A stretch of 64,000 nucleotides of DNA from Tetracentron sinense (taxonomy: Eukaryota; Streptophyta; Magnoliopsida; Trochodendrales; Trochodendraceae): positions 15,828,416 to 15,892,415 of the forward strand of contig CM026567.1 in NCBI GenBank assembly GCA_015143295.1, given 5' to 3'. The notes under the pieces are model-generated. The model did no database searches, was not told where the DNA came from, and worked only from the letters and a program-made list of their open reading frames with translations. Below, one piece after another: positions 47,424-58,552 of the stretch (positions are counted from its first letter, which is position 1; each line of letters begins with the position of its first letter). Both the position numbers and the translations under genes were made by a program.

Positions 47424-49549
47424 GGAGAAAATACATTTACACCCCCCATGATGTTTGACAAAAATAAACATAATATTTTTTTTTAGAGAAAATACATTTA
47501 CACCCCTGATGTGTGACGAAAATAAACATAGGTCCCCTCAATTTTCAAAAAATATATTAGTAACCCTTACTTTTTAAAATAATGGCACTTACACTCCTTC
47601 CTTTTGTTGCCAGTTAGTCAACTCACAAAAATGTTGATGTATGATGATGTCATGTGATGAGGTGTATAAACTTCCAAAATTACCCCATTCAATTTTCAAA
47701 AAACATTATTCCTACTCTAAAACACTATTTATTTATTATTTAAAAATTTGGTTATCACCCATTGAGGTCGCCACGCGTCCCTTTTGACACCCCTTAACCA
47801 TGATTAAGATTCACCCAACCATCCTTGTTTTTTTTAAATATTAATTCTTTTTTGAAAATAAAAAAAAATTAGAGTTTTTTTAATATTAAAAATAGATTTT
47901 TAATATCACTCCTTGAGGTCACCACGTGTCCCTTTTGACACCCCTTAACCGTGGTTAAGATTCACCCACCCATCCTTGGTTTTTTTTTTAACATTAATTC
48001 TTTTTTGAAAATTTAAAAAAAATTAGAGTTTTTGTAATATTAAAAACAGTTTTTTAAACCACCCCTTGAGGTCGCCACGTGTCCCTTTTGACACCCCCTT
48101 AACCGTGGTTAAGATTCACCCACCCATCCTTGGGTTTTTTCTTTAAATATTAATTCATTTTTGAAAATTAAAACAATTTAGAGTTTTTTAATATTAAAAA
48201 CAGTTTTTTTAATATCACCTCTTGAGGTCATCACGTGTCCCTTTTGACACCCCTTAAAGTGGTTAAGATTCACCCACCATCCTTGTTTTTTTTTAAATAT
48301 TAATTCTTTTTTGAAAATCATTTTTTTTTTGAGTTTTTTAAATATAAAAACAGTTTTTTAATATAACCCCTTGAGGGTGCCACGTGTCCCTTTTGACACC
48401 CCTTAACCGTGGTTAAGATTCACCCACTCATCCTTGGTTTTTTTTTTTAATGTTAATTGATTTTTGAAAATAAAAAAAAGAATTAAGTTTTTCTAATATT
48501 AAAAACAGCTTTTTAATATCACCACTTAGCTTTTTAATATCACCATTTAAGGTGGCCCCGTGTCCCTTTTGACACTCCTACCGTGGTTAAGATTCACCCA
48601 CCCATCCTTGGGTTTTTTAAAAAAATATTAATTCTTTTTTGAAAATTTAAAAAAAAAATTCGAGTTTTTTTAATATTAAAAACAATTTTTTAATATCATC
48701 CCTTGAGGTCGCCACGTGTCCTTTTTGACACCCCTTAACCGTGGTTAAGATTCACCCACCCATCCTTGGTTTTTTTTTTAAATATTAATTCTTTTTTGAA
48801 AATTAAAAAAGAATTAGAGTTTTTTATTATTAAAAACAGTTTTTTAATATTACCCCTTGAGGTCACCACATGTCCCTTTTGACACCTGTTAACCGTGGTT
48901 AAGATTCACACACCCATCCTTGGGTTTTTTTTTAAGATCTTAATTCTTTTTCGAAATTTTTTTTAAAAAAATTAGAGTTTTGTAATATTAAAAACAGTTT
49001 TTTAATATCACCACTTGAGGTCGCCACGTGTCCCTTTTGACACCCCTTAGCCGTGATTAAGATTCACCCACCCATCCTTCGTTTTTTATTTAAGATCATA
49101 ATTCTTTTTTGAAATAAAAAAAAAAATTTAGAGTTTTTTTAATATAAAAAACATTTTTTTAATTTTAATATTAAAAAACTGTTTTTAATATTAAAAAGCT
49201 CGATTTTTTTTTAATTAAAAAAAAAAACAAGGATGGGTGGGTGAATCTTAACCAAAGTTAAAAGGGTGTCAAAAGGGACTCGTGGCGACATCAAGGGTGA
49301 AAACCGGATTTTTAAATAATAAATAAATACTGTTTTGGAGTAGGAATAGTGTTTTCTGAAAATTAAAGGGGCAATTTTAGAAGTTTATATACTTCATAAC
49401 ATGACATCAGCATACATCAGCATTTCTGTGAGTTGACTAATGGTTAACTAATGGAAGGAGTGCAAGTGCCAATATTTTAAGAAGGGTACCTAATGTAGGA
49501 GTCCATATTTTTGTCAAACTTAAATTTCAAGGGGTGTAAATGTATTTTC
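47424..49549. mobile_element. Long-inverted-repeat element enclosing a tandem array
   Basis: The left arm (about 47488-47790) starts GAAAATACATTTACACCCC. The right arm (about 49230-49549) read on the minus strand starts with the same 19 bases and stays alignable for about 310 bp (e.g. AAATTACCCCATTCAATTTT versus AAATTGCCCCTTTAATTTTC). An extra copy of the left end lies at 47426. Nine ~153-bp tandem units fill the centre. No ORF is present. Long arms with internal repeats resemble foldback- or Mutator-type non-autonomous elements. No target-site duplicate could be fixed, so the class is open. Confidence 0.65.
47761..49180 (+). repeat. Tandem array, nine units of about 149-176 bp
   Basis: Unit starts (TTGAGG or TTAAGG) are at 47762, 47913, 48066, 48222, 48371, 48547, 48703, 48857 and 49015. 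Each unit has CCACGTGTCCCTTTTGACAC, then CCCTTAACCGTGGTTAAG, ATTCACCCACCCATCCTT, an A/T-rich stretch and TATTAAAAACAGTTTTTTAA. The sixth unit is longer through a local duplication. Motifs seen in most units are a G-box core (CACGTG), the inverted repeat GTGTC-N6-GACAC and the near-palindrome TTAACCGTGGTTAA. Confidence 0.85.
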
Positions 49550-50519
49550 ACCCACCCATATTTTAAGATTCACTTGGAGTTCTTTTATTTTTTTATTTAA
49601 TATTAGATAATATTATAAATCTAAAAGTGTAACATTAGTTTACAAAGATGTAAACTTATATTTCTAGCAAGCTTACAATATAGACAGTAAAAAGTAATAA
49701 AATTTCTTTCACTTGGTGATTCAACTAACTTGTGAAACTCCATTCCACAATCAATCGTGGAACAATAAAAATAAAATCAGTTTATCTATGTAATTGGATC
49801 CTCATTAATATTTTTACTTTACCAGACTAACTACAAACCCTACATTTTTTTTGTGTTCCTTTAGTTCATTCAAGGTAACCACTAATCATTCACTTTTATT
49901 AAGAGACCATCAATAAGTAATAAGTTGATATCATAAGGTTTAGCCCTTTAGAGTTGAAGATATTGGTAGAATACAGGGGATATAAACAACTAACAATCAT
50001 TTGGGAGTCAAACCTTAAGTTGGTTCTCACAAAATAAAGGGTCTTTATGTTTCTTGTGTACTGGACTTTTATTGAAATACAACATTAACAAATTTTATGA
50101 TCACGATGGACCGATTATTCAAAAAAAAAAAAATCTCGGGGCGTCGTCCCCGAACACTATGCCACATTCTCCTAAGCACATTAATTTTCTTGATACATAT
50201 AATTCTCACCTACCCTTAAGGTTAAAACACCTAATCTTAGTTTTCAAGGAAAAAAATATCCATAAGGATTAAAAACTTATTAACCATAGTTTGAAGGGCT
50301 TTCTCAATATGGGGTCTCGGGATCCAATCCCTCAAGAAAATGATATTAAAAGCAAAAAAAAAAAAAAAAAAGACTTTACGAGTGCAAGGAGGAATAGTCT
50401 CCAAGGGAACTATTGCTCATTAGACAAAACTAGGATGCTGCACGTGCACAATATTTGAACTAATTTCACAAAATTTAATATTTTATAACTTATTATATTT
50501 ATATACTTACAAATCATAT
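49550..50519. other. AT-rich non-coding region
   Basis: No gene recognised. Contains an 18-A run (about 50353-50371) and a further TTAACCATAGTTTGAAGGG-like relative of the array motif (about 50279-50297). Confidence 0.4.
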
Positions 50520-50918
50520 ATAATATAGGGTGGTGTTATGTGCACACCAATATTTGATGATTACACTCCATTAAAAAAATTCTTATATTTTAAAGTTTTT
50601 TATATTCTTATATATGCACCCCATTCATAGTTCCTTTGTTCTTAAACCGACTTCCTCTTTGCCATCACCTCTCTATGGTCTCAATTCATGATCACTTCTC
50701 CATTAACCAACATTCTCACGTTTTTGGTTTTTAGTTTGACAATTTTATTATTTAAAATTTATTTATGTTATTAAAAAGTAATATATAATTGTTTATATGC
50801 CTTTGATTCTCTCTTTGTTTGATTCATCGTTGTTGAAAAGTCAATTATTAGTTTGCCAATTCTGATTATTTTAAGTTTCTTCATTCTAAATTTTTTTAAA
50901 AATAATGGATTAATATTT

Positions 50919-52330
50919 TGCCCGGGTATCGGACCCTTGAGGGGGTGAATAGGTCTATGACAATTAAAATTCTTTCTACTTCCCCAAGCGGAATTTCAAC
51001 TTAAACAATTTTAAGGGAATAGAAATTTATACAATTCTATTTAATTAATTCAAACAAGAATATAAAGAGAAGAATTAGAGAGAATGCAAACAAGTTGACA
51101 CATGATGTTGTTCATGAGGTTTGGGGGCCTACATCCCCGCCTTAAGCTTCCCCCCGCTCAAGGATTCACCACGATTTATTCCCAATCGCACGGCCTTCTT
51201 CCGGGTGAAGACCAAATCTTGCTAGGGAACAATCTTCCCTAAACTTAGTCCACTTTTCAGGTAGTGACTAGATCTTCCCAATCTCTTTTTGGATAGAGAT
51301 CAAACCTTACCAAACTTTTGGCTTCACGGACCACTTGATTTCAATACACTCTTGATAGAAGATGTTTACAATCTGATTATGCTCCTTGGATGAGTTAATA
51401 AAGACTTTAACACTCTCTAGAAAATCCCCCAAAGATTGGAGTTGAAAAGCTCAAAAACTAGGATTTGGGATTTCTAGGTTAAACTCTATAGATTTGGAAA
51501 TTTAAGCTTTGGAGTAATGGATTGGAAGTATTGAAGTTCTTAATTTCATTCATAAATCAATCATATTTATAACCATTGCAAAGATATAGCCGTTGAAGGC
51601 TTCTTGGGAACTCAAAGAGCCGTTATAAACTAGTTGTTGAAGTTGGTTCCCACATGCAGTCGTCGACAAGTGCTCCAATGCACTATCCAGTCGTCGACAA
51701 GTGAAGTAGTAAGCTCAATCCTGAGCTGTTTCTTCCACTCGGCGACGAGTACTGAGACCACAGCCTCACTCGTCGACGAGTCCTCTGATTTTTGACAAAA
51801 AACTCATCTTTGCTTAACCAATGTGATGGACATGATTTCATTGATCTTATATACCTTAGTTTTAACAAGATATTTATCATGTTTTAGGTCCTTAAATTGA
51901 TATTCAATGGGTCTTAAGGCACCTATGGTCAATCTAAGTAATTGAGCAATTCAACCGACCACAGTTTGAGGATTTCTTATATAAATTTTAAGTACTCTAA
52001 AAAACTAAATAATAAACTATAAAATCTTCTTGAGAGTCTTCATCTTCGATCTTGATCTTGAGTAGATTTCTTCTTTAGTTTCAAGATCCGACTTGGACTT
52101 TGGTCATGATCTTCAATATGATCCAATTGCTTTCTTATGGCTTGATGGAAGAATCCTCTTTAAGTTTGGTTGCATTTCCATCTTTTTGCCTCAGATGATG
52201 TGCTAATGCTCTTCATAAGCTGAATTACACTTAAACTCAATAGAACATTAGAAACACAAATGTCATTCTATTATTGTGTTATCATCAAAATCAAATATGT
52301 TACCTTAGGTCAAAAACCTAACGGCTAACA
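50919..52330 (-). repeat. Sirevirus-type solo LTR (1412 bp)
   Basis: Read on the minus strand it starts TGTTAGCCGTTAGG and ends near TACCCGGGCA. The layout is the same as the LTR 3321-4741: GATAACACAATAATAGAATG near the start, palindromes, TATA box, and the CTATTCACCCCC motif near the end (50938-50948). No gag/pol flanks it, so it is a solo LTR left by LTR-LTR recombination, or a fragment. The target-site duplicate is unclear (right flank TAATG). Confidence 0.8.
51563..51781 (-). promoter_or_regulatory. Palindromes and TATA box of the solo LTR
   Basis: ACTCGTCGACGAGT (51768-51781) is a perfect 14-bp palindrome. Related sites are at 51736-51751, 51688-51703 and 51657-51672. The TATA box on the minus strand (TTATAAATAT) is at 51572-51563, about 85-210 bp downstream, the same layout as 3847-4077. 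Confidence 0.6.
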
Positions 52331-52674
52331 TAATGGTATTGAAATTTTTGTACACCACCTTTGTGTGCTTGTAATATTGTACATCAATGGCTCACCTCTT
52401 AAATAGTAAATTACCCATAAATATTAGATGAGAAAATCTCAACTCTTTAATTAAACATATGATGATTACATTATTTATTCTTGGATAGTGACTCTTAAAA
52501 GAAAGTGGATCAAACAATATCCTCAATTATTATAATTAATGAATTGAAGTTGGTGTGCAGTTATAAATTTTATAAATAATTTTTGTGATTTTGGTGTGCA
52601 ATATTTAAAATGTTAAGAAATTAATGGTGTGTGTCATCAAATATTTAGGTGCATCTAACACCACCCATAATATA

Positions 52675-53598
52675 TCCAATATTTATATTTATAATATATA
52701 GTAATACATTATGTTCAATAGGAAAATAGTCTACTTCTCAAGGTGAAGAGGGATTATGCTTTCCAGTTTTTTTTTACTCACATGTCTCCTTTTAACACTC
52801 TTGATTAAGATTAATTAATTCTTAAGGTTAAAGCATCTAACCTTAATTTTTAGAAACAAAATTAACCACAGGAGTATAACCTTTTTTTTGTTCAAACCAC
52901 AAGGATAAAACTTATTAACCGTAGTTCAAGAACAGTTAAAGGGGCTTTGTGAGAACGAGGAGCGTCCCTCCCCTCCTTGCACCAGGAGAGGATTATTGGT
53001 GATGTTTATATACTGAATTTTTGCAAAAAAATTATTTAAAAAAATGATAGAAGGTTTTAGAATTGTAGCTGGAGTTTTTTGTTTTAATTTTCTCATTTAT
53101 TAAATACATATTCTAGATTAATTCCTTACAAAATAACTATAATTGTGATTATATTTACATAAATATACTGGAAATAGAATTGCAGTTGGAGTTTTTCGTT
53201 TTAATTTTTTCTCATTTCTTAATACATTTTCCAATCACTTCCTTAAGAATAGCTATAATTTGTGATTATATTTACATAAATACACTCAAAATTTATTAAA
53301 TTTTATAAGTTTAATCTTTTAAAAATTTGTCTTAATTTATAAATATTTTACTTTTATTTTATTTTTATATTATAAAATAATTGATTGTTCTATTGGACGA
53401 ACAGTGTCTAGGGTTTATCCTCACACACAAACCTGATGAAACCTTGCGGGTTCCATCTCCGTCATTCCGCATACAAGACTTTACAGTCATCCCGGCCGGC
53501 TAGAAAAAAGCTAGCCCTTACAAGAGTTGGGCCTGCGGCCAAAATGGCCTTGGACCTCATCAGATCTTGGTGGAACCAATGGTCCTATACACCTTTTG
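52675..53598. other. AT-rich non-coding region with a 117-bp tandem duplication
   Basis: The sequence at 53060-53176 (GAATTGTAGCTGGAGTTTTT...) is repeated with divergence at 53177-53287. Near 52900-52930 another TTATTAACCGTAGTTCAAG motif relates to the array at 47761. No gene recognised. Confidence 0.5.
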
Positions 53599-53749
53599 TG
53601 TTGGCCAGGTAATGATCCTCAGGGGGGGGGGTGAATAAGTCTAATGGTATATTAAAATTCTGGACTCTACTCTAAAGTTGCGAAATTATATTTCATTGGC
53701 AACTAACTAAATAGAAATAGGTTTTGCACTAAAAGCGAGAGAGAGAAAA
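53599..53749 (-). repeat. Sirevirus LTR 3' end, cut by the assembly gap
   Basis: TGTTGGCCAGGTAATGATCC is the reverse complement of the end of the LTR 3321-4741. It is followed by a 10-G run (53622-53631) and GTGAATAAG as in that LTR. About 150 bp are visible before the N block. Confidence 0.8.
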
Positions 53750-53849
53750 NNNNNNNNNNNNNNNNNNNNNNNNNNNNNNNNNNNNNNNNNNNNNNNNNNN
53801 NNNNNNNNNNNNNNNNNNNNNNNNNNNNNNNNNNNNNNNNNNNNNNNNN
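53750..53849. other. Assembly gap, 100 N
   Basis: Exactly 100 undetermined bases, the conventional size for a gap of unknown length between joined contigs. Confidence 0.98.
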
Positions 53850-56800
53850 TTTAAAATCATCCTGTCTTCACCCCTTTTCAGTTCTATCCATCTTGTTCTA
53901 CGGATGAAAGACCGTACTGACATCCACTTGAGCAACCCATAGCTGGCGTGAACCTAGCGTCTCTAGAATCTCAAAAGTGAACCTCTGATCGCTATTCGAA
54001 ACAATGCTTAATGGAACTCCCTGAATTAAACGAACACTTCCTGTATGTACAGCTGGCCAACTGTTATAAATTGAATGTGGTTGCGTCATAGGAACAAAGC
54101 ACGCTCGACTGTGGTCCATTTTTACTACAACCCATATGGCGCACTCATAAGTCCGGCTTGTGGTTTTGGGTCCCCTTGGGCACAGGAACACCTCGGACTT
54201 CTTTCTACTCAAAAGGCTCATGGATCTTGTTTCCATACCCACTATCCATTTACCGGATGGAGGTGACTGAAGTACTCTCCAAGTCCCTGGTGTTCGCCAA
54301 CATTGAACTTGTATAGGATTCACCCAAATACTTAGACCATAATTTTCCTAATCTCGAGTCTTTTTATAATTTGCCTCCACGAAGTGTTTTCTCTTCTTCA
54401 TAGTGTGTACTTTTTTTGGTGCTTCCTGGCTGAAAGTGTTAGTTCGATTTGTGTGCTTGCATCCAAGATTTCTCTCCTTAATTCCTCATCTGCTGACCAC
54501 TGTTCTCTCCCCCTCAACGGTGAGGCGCCCTCTCCATTCATCTTGAATTCCTTGTTGCCCATGCCAATCATCCTGATGAAAAACTCCCAAAGTTCTTCAT
54601 TTGTGGCCTGAAGATCCTTAATCTTGTCCAATAGCATTGGCCTAACCTTGATGTTAGCCATCAAGGCTCCTGAGGTGCCAATACTGATGTTTTCTTCATT
54701 ATTGGACAAGTCCTCCAATAATCTCCATTCATGGACCATCATGTGAGCTAACAGTCTTGAAGGCTTTCTGTTGAGTGCATCAGCCACTATATTGGCCTTC
54801 CCGGGATGATATAAGATCGAGCAATCATAATCCTTGAGGAACTCTACCCAACGGCATTGCCTCCAATTTAACTCATTTTGAGAGAAGGGATACTTCAAGC
54901 TCTTATGGTTTCGGTGAATATCTCGAATTTCTCTCCATATAAGTAATGCCTCCATATCTTAAGAGCGAATACCATTGCTGCAAGCTGTAGATCGTGAGTA
55001 GGATAGTTCTTTCTATGGTTCTTCGGTTGACGGGAAGCATAAGCAATTACTTTCCCGTGTTGCATTAGAACACATCCTAACCCAACATGTGAAACATCAT
55101 TGTAAACTACATAACCTCCACTATCGGATGGAACTGTCAAAACTAGTGTCGTAGTGAGGCGCTTCTTCAACTCTAGGAAACTTTGTTCACATTTATCATC
55201 CCATGTGAACTTAGCATTCTTCCTAGTAAGGTGGGTCAGTTGTGCTACCAAGCTAGAAAAGCCTTCCACGAACCTTCTATAACTAACCCACAAGACCTAA
55301 AAAACTTCTGATCTTTGTAACACTCTTGGGCCTACCCCCAAACTGGTAGGCTTCTATTGCTTCTATCTTGGTAGAATCTACCGAGATCCCTTCCGCTGAA
55401 ACCACATAGCCTAGAAAAGGATACTTTATCTAGCCAAAACTCACACTTGTTAAGTTTAACATAAAACCCATGCTCTCTTAACTTCCTCAAAGTGTTCCGG
55501 AGGTGTCTATCATGATCCTCCTGTGTCGGTGAGTAAATTAGGATATTATCCACAAATACCACCACATAGTTATATAGGGCTGGCCTGAATCTCCTATTCA
55601 TCAAATCCATAAAGGCTGTTGGTGCATTCGTCAAACCAAAAGACATGACCAGAAATTCAAAATGCCCATATTTGGTCCTGAAAGCAATCTTTGGAACATC
55701 TTTTACCTTGATCTTCAACTGATGGTAGCCTGATCGAAGATCAATATTTGAGAAGTATTTGGCTCTTTGCAACCGATCAAATAAATAATCTATTCGTGAT
55801 AAAGGATACTTATTCTTGATTGGTGACCTTATTCAACTGCCTATAGTCGATGCATATTCTCATCGAACCATATTTCTTCTTCACAAAGAGCAGTGGTGCT
55901 CCTCATAGTGACATGTTGGGTTGGATAAAACCCTTATTTGAAAACTCCTGAATTTGATCCTTCAACTCCTTCAATTCGGATGGAGCCATCCTATAAGATG
56001 CTCTTGAAATCGGTGCATTACCCGGAGCTAGATCGAAAGTGAACTCTATCTCCCTATCTAGTGGCAAACCAGGTAAATCCTCGGGAAATACATTCATGAC
56101 TTCATTCACTACTGGAATGATAGAATAATCCTGATCTTCTAGATTCGAAAAGCTCAAAGGAGCGAATCTAGCAATATCCTTTTTCTTTAATCCCCGAAAA
56201 TGGAATGGTAGTCCATCAACTGGCTTGAAGTTGATAACCTTCTCGAAACAATCGATGTGGCCATGATAAACTGAAAGCCAATCCATGCCAAGAATAACAT
56301 TGAAGTCTTAGAACTCGAGAACAATCAAGTCAGCTGGCATCTCTTGGTGTCCAATCCGAATGATACAAGACTCATACACTCTATCTGTGACAACTGAACT
56401 GCCAAGAGGGGTGGCAGTAGATAGTGCAAGTTCTAGTGGACTTGATTCCATAGGAAAGTCTTGGGGAAAATCTAGGTGTGACAAATGAATGAGTGGATCC
56501 GATGTCGAACAAGACTCTTGCTAGGTAGTCATTAATCAGTAGTGTGCTTGAGGTTCATAAATAACTATGTCATGGTTTGCATATAAGCATACATAAGTTC
56601 GTACATCACAATATAATCCATATATGTATATATCATATAGTAACATGTTGATTCAAACCAGTGTTTTAAAACTCGAAAACTTGACTCGACTCGGAAACTT
56701 GCCGAGTAGAGTCAACTCGGAAACTTGCCGAGTAGAGTCAACTCGGAAACTCGGGCAAAACTCGTCCGAGTAATGACACCTAAAACTCGGACATATATAA

Positions 56801-58395
56801 TATTTTTTCTAATAATATATATGGTATAAATTCAAAATTAATGATAAACCATGCCTAAAATAAGATATATAATTCAATATATACTAAACATCCCCCTTTT
56901 GTTTTTTATTTATACTTAAAAAATGAGTGAGGTGTGTTAAAAAAAAGAAAAAAAACATAATTTAGTCAATCGGATAGGCAGTTTACTCGATTTATAGTTT
57001 TTTTAAAAAAATGCAAAAACTCGGGTGAGTCGGGGCGAGTTTCTGTCAAAACCGAGTTTTTGTTAAAACTCGACTCGAAACTTGGCCGAGCCAAGTCGAC
57101 TCGGCCGAGTTTTGCGAGTTTTAAAACTATGATTCAAACATCAATCAAATCATAATCAAAATTCTGCTAGTAATGCATACCCTGAACCACATCATCAGAT
57201 GCCTAGGCATCCTGTTCTGAAATAGTAAATAATCTGCCCTGAGCTGCTGGACGGGCTGGCTGGGGCTACTGCTAAGGCTTAGGAGCCTGAGGGGGCCTCT
57301 ATGGTGCAGTCTGCCTAACTGGTGGCCTAGTGCCCTGTTGCTGGGTCTGAGAGTGCTGCTACTGATTCTTCGTAGGGCAGTCCTTAATCTTGTGAGTTAG
57401 ATCCCCACAGTGAAAACAATCTCCAATAGTTGTTCTGCATTCTCCTTGCATTGCCCACATATGTCAAATGTAGGTGTCTATGCAGTAGGTTGTGTAGCTC
57501 TAGGTGCCTGAGTACGTGGAGCTGTAGGCACTGGTGTAGGCCTCTGAAACTGAGTTGACCTGACAACTAGTGCTGGGCCTGAAGTCCTGGGCCTTTTGTC
57601 CTCAAGACCCATCCTGCCTGGAGGAGGCCTATTATACCTCTCCTTTTAATTTTGTTCTCTCTTCCTGAAGAAGTCCTCTGAATTCTGCTCTGCATGATGA
57701 GCCCTATCATTGACTTTAGCAAAGGTCTCAAGTCTAAACATAGAGACCCTATCCTTTATAGAGGTCCTCAATCCTCTCTCGAACTTTGTAGCCTTCATTG
57801 CCTCAGTTGCGATCATATAAGCAGCAAACCTTGAGAGCTCAGAAAATTTGGCCTCATACTCAGCCACAGTCATGCTCCCCTGCTCTAGCGTGAGGAACTC
57901 CACTTCTTTCCTTTCCTTGACCACAACTGGGAATTATTTCTTGTAGAAGACGTCAAGAAATTCTTCCCAGGTCCATGGTTGACCTGATCGTGTCAAGTCT
58001 CTAGTTCTGGTGGCTGCTCTCCACCAATGTTCTGCTTCCCCTTTCATGACAAAGGAAGCCCAAGTAACTCTCTCTGCATCTGTGGTTGCCAAGACTAAGA
58101 ACATCTTCTAAATCTACATAATTCATGCCTATGCTGTAATGGGATCCGTGGTCCTATAGAAAGATGGAAGTTTGGGTCTCCTAAATGCCTCTATCCCTGC
58201 TGATGCTCTGGGTGGAGGAGGTGTAGCTGCAGCTGCAGCAGTAATAGGAATAACAGCAGGTTGTCTGGCTGCCAGAAGTAGTGCCATAGTCTCAACAATA
58301 GACCCTAAGACCTGGGTTAAATTTGGCTGATTATAACCCCATTGGGGCTTCTCCAGTATTACTCCTAGTGTGGTAACCATGTCCTCGGTGTCCAC
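53850..58395 (-). pseudogene. Tekay-like gag-pol, fuller copy, broken
   Basis: gag starts at 58395 and differs from the first 88 codons of the other copy at two residues only. It then shares stops at the same places (about 58129 and a TAA in the TACAAGAAATAATTCCC phrase near 57935). gag continues 57924-57646 ([18 protein letters not shown]). Protease/linker and RT N-terminus are at 56286-55903 (LPGLPLDREIEFTFDLAPGN), RT at 55772-55332 ([34 protein letters not shown]). The YxDD box reads FVDN, losing one catalytic Asp. RNase H follows at 55293-54895 and integrase fragments at 54955-53898 (AIWVVV, GVPLSIVSNSDQRFT). A 473-bp DNA element interrupts it at 56659-57131. Confidence 0.85.
56659..57131. 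mobile_element. hAT-like miniature element (473 bp)
   Basis: Ends CAGTGTTTTAAAACTCG and CGAGTTTTAAAACTATG are inverted repeats with two mismatches. Perfect 8-bp duplicates ATTCAAAC flank it (56651-56658 and 57132-57139), as expected for hAT transposition. It is non-coding. Inside lie tandem phrases such as GAGTCAACTCGGAAACTTGC (about 56689-56755) and many CGAGT/ACTCG words able to fold. It sits in the protease region of the Tekay-like gag-pol. Confidence 0.85.
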
Positions 58396-58535
58396 ATCTC
58401 ATCTTGATTATCCTGAGAGCAGACAGTAAACTATAAGTCTCTCACTAAACCTAGACAACTCTAGTGTATTATTCTTGATGTTGTTTTAATAAGTTTTATT
58501 CTTAATGTTTCATCCCTAAGGGACCTAATGCCTTG

Positions 58536-58548
58536 TGCTATGATACCA
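58536..58548 (-). other. Primer-binding site of the inverted Tekay-like copy
   Basis: The minus strand reads TGGTATCATAGCA, identical to 23458-23470 including the non-consensus T. Confidence 0.8.
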
Positions 58549-58552
58549 CCTC

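Larger units (their letters stand above)
50528..52666. mobile_element. Non-autonomous TIR DNA transposon split by a solo LTR
   Basis: The left end GGGTGGTGTTATGTGCACAC, then AATATTTGATGA, matches the reverse complement of the right end (GGGTGGTGTTAGATGCACCT, then AAATATTTGATGA). Both are flanked by ATAATATA (50520-50527 and 52667-52674), an 8-bp duplicate as made by hAT transposases, although the flank is AT-rich. Without the inserted LTR the element is about 0.7 kb and has no ORF. Confidence 0.65.

Noticed and set aside
47761..49180. Array considered as a centromeric or CRISPR-like satellite
   Set aside because: Nine units only, enclosed by inverted arms of a single element, with no regular unique spacers; a mobile element explains it better.
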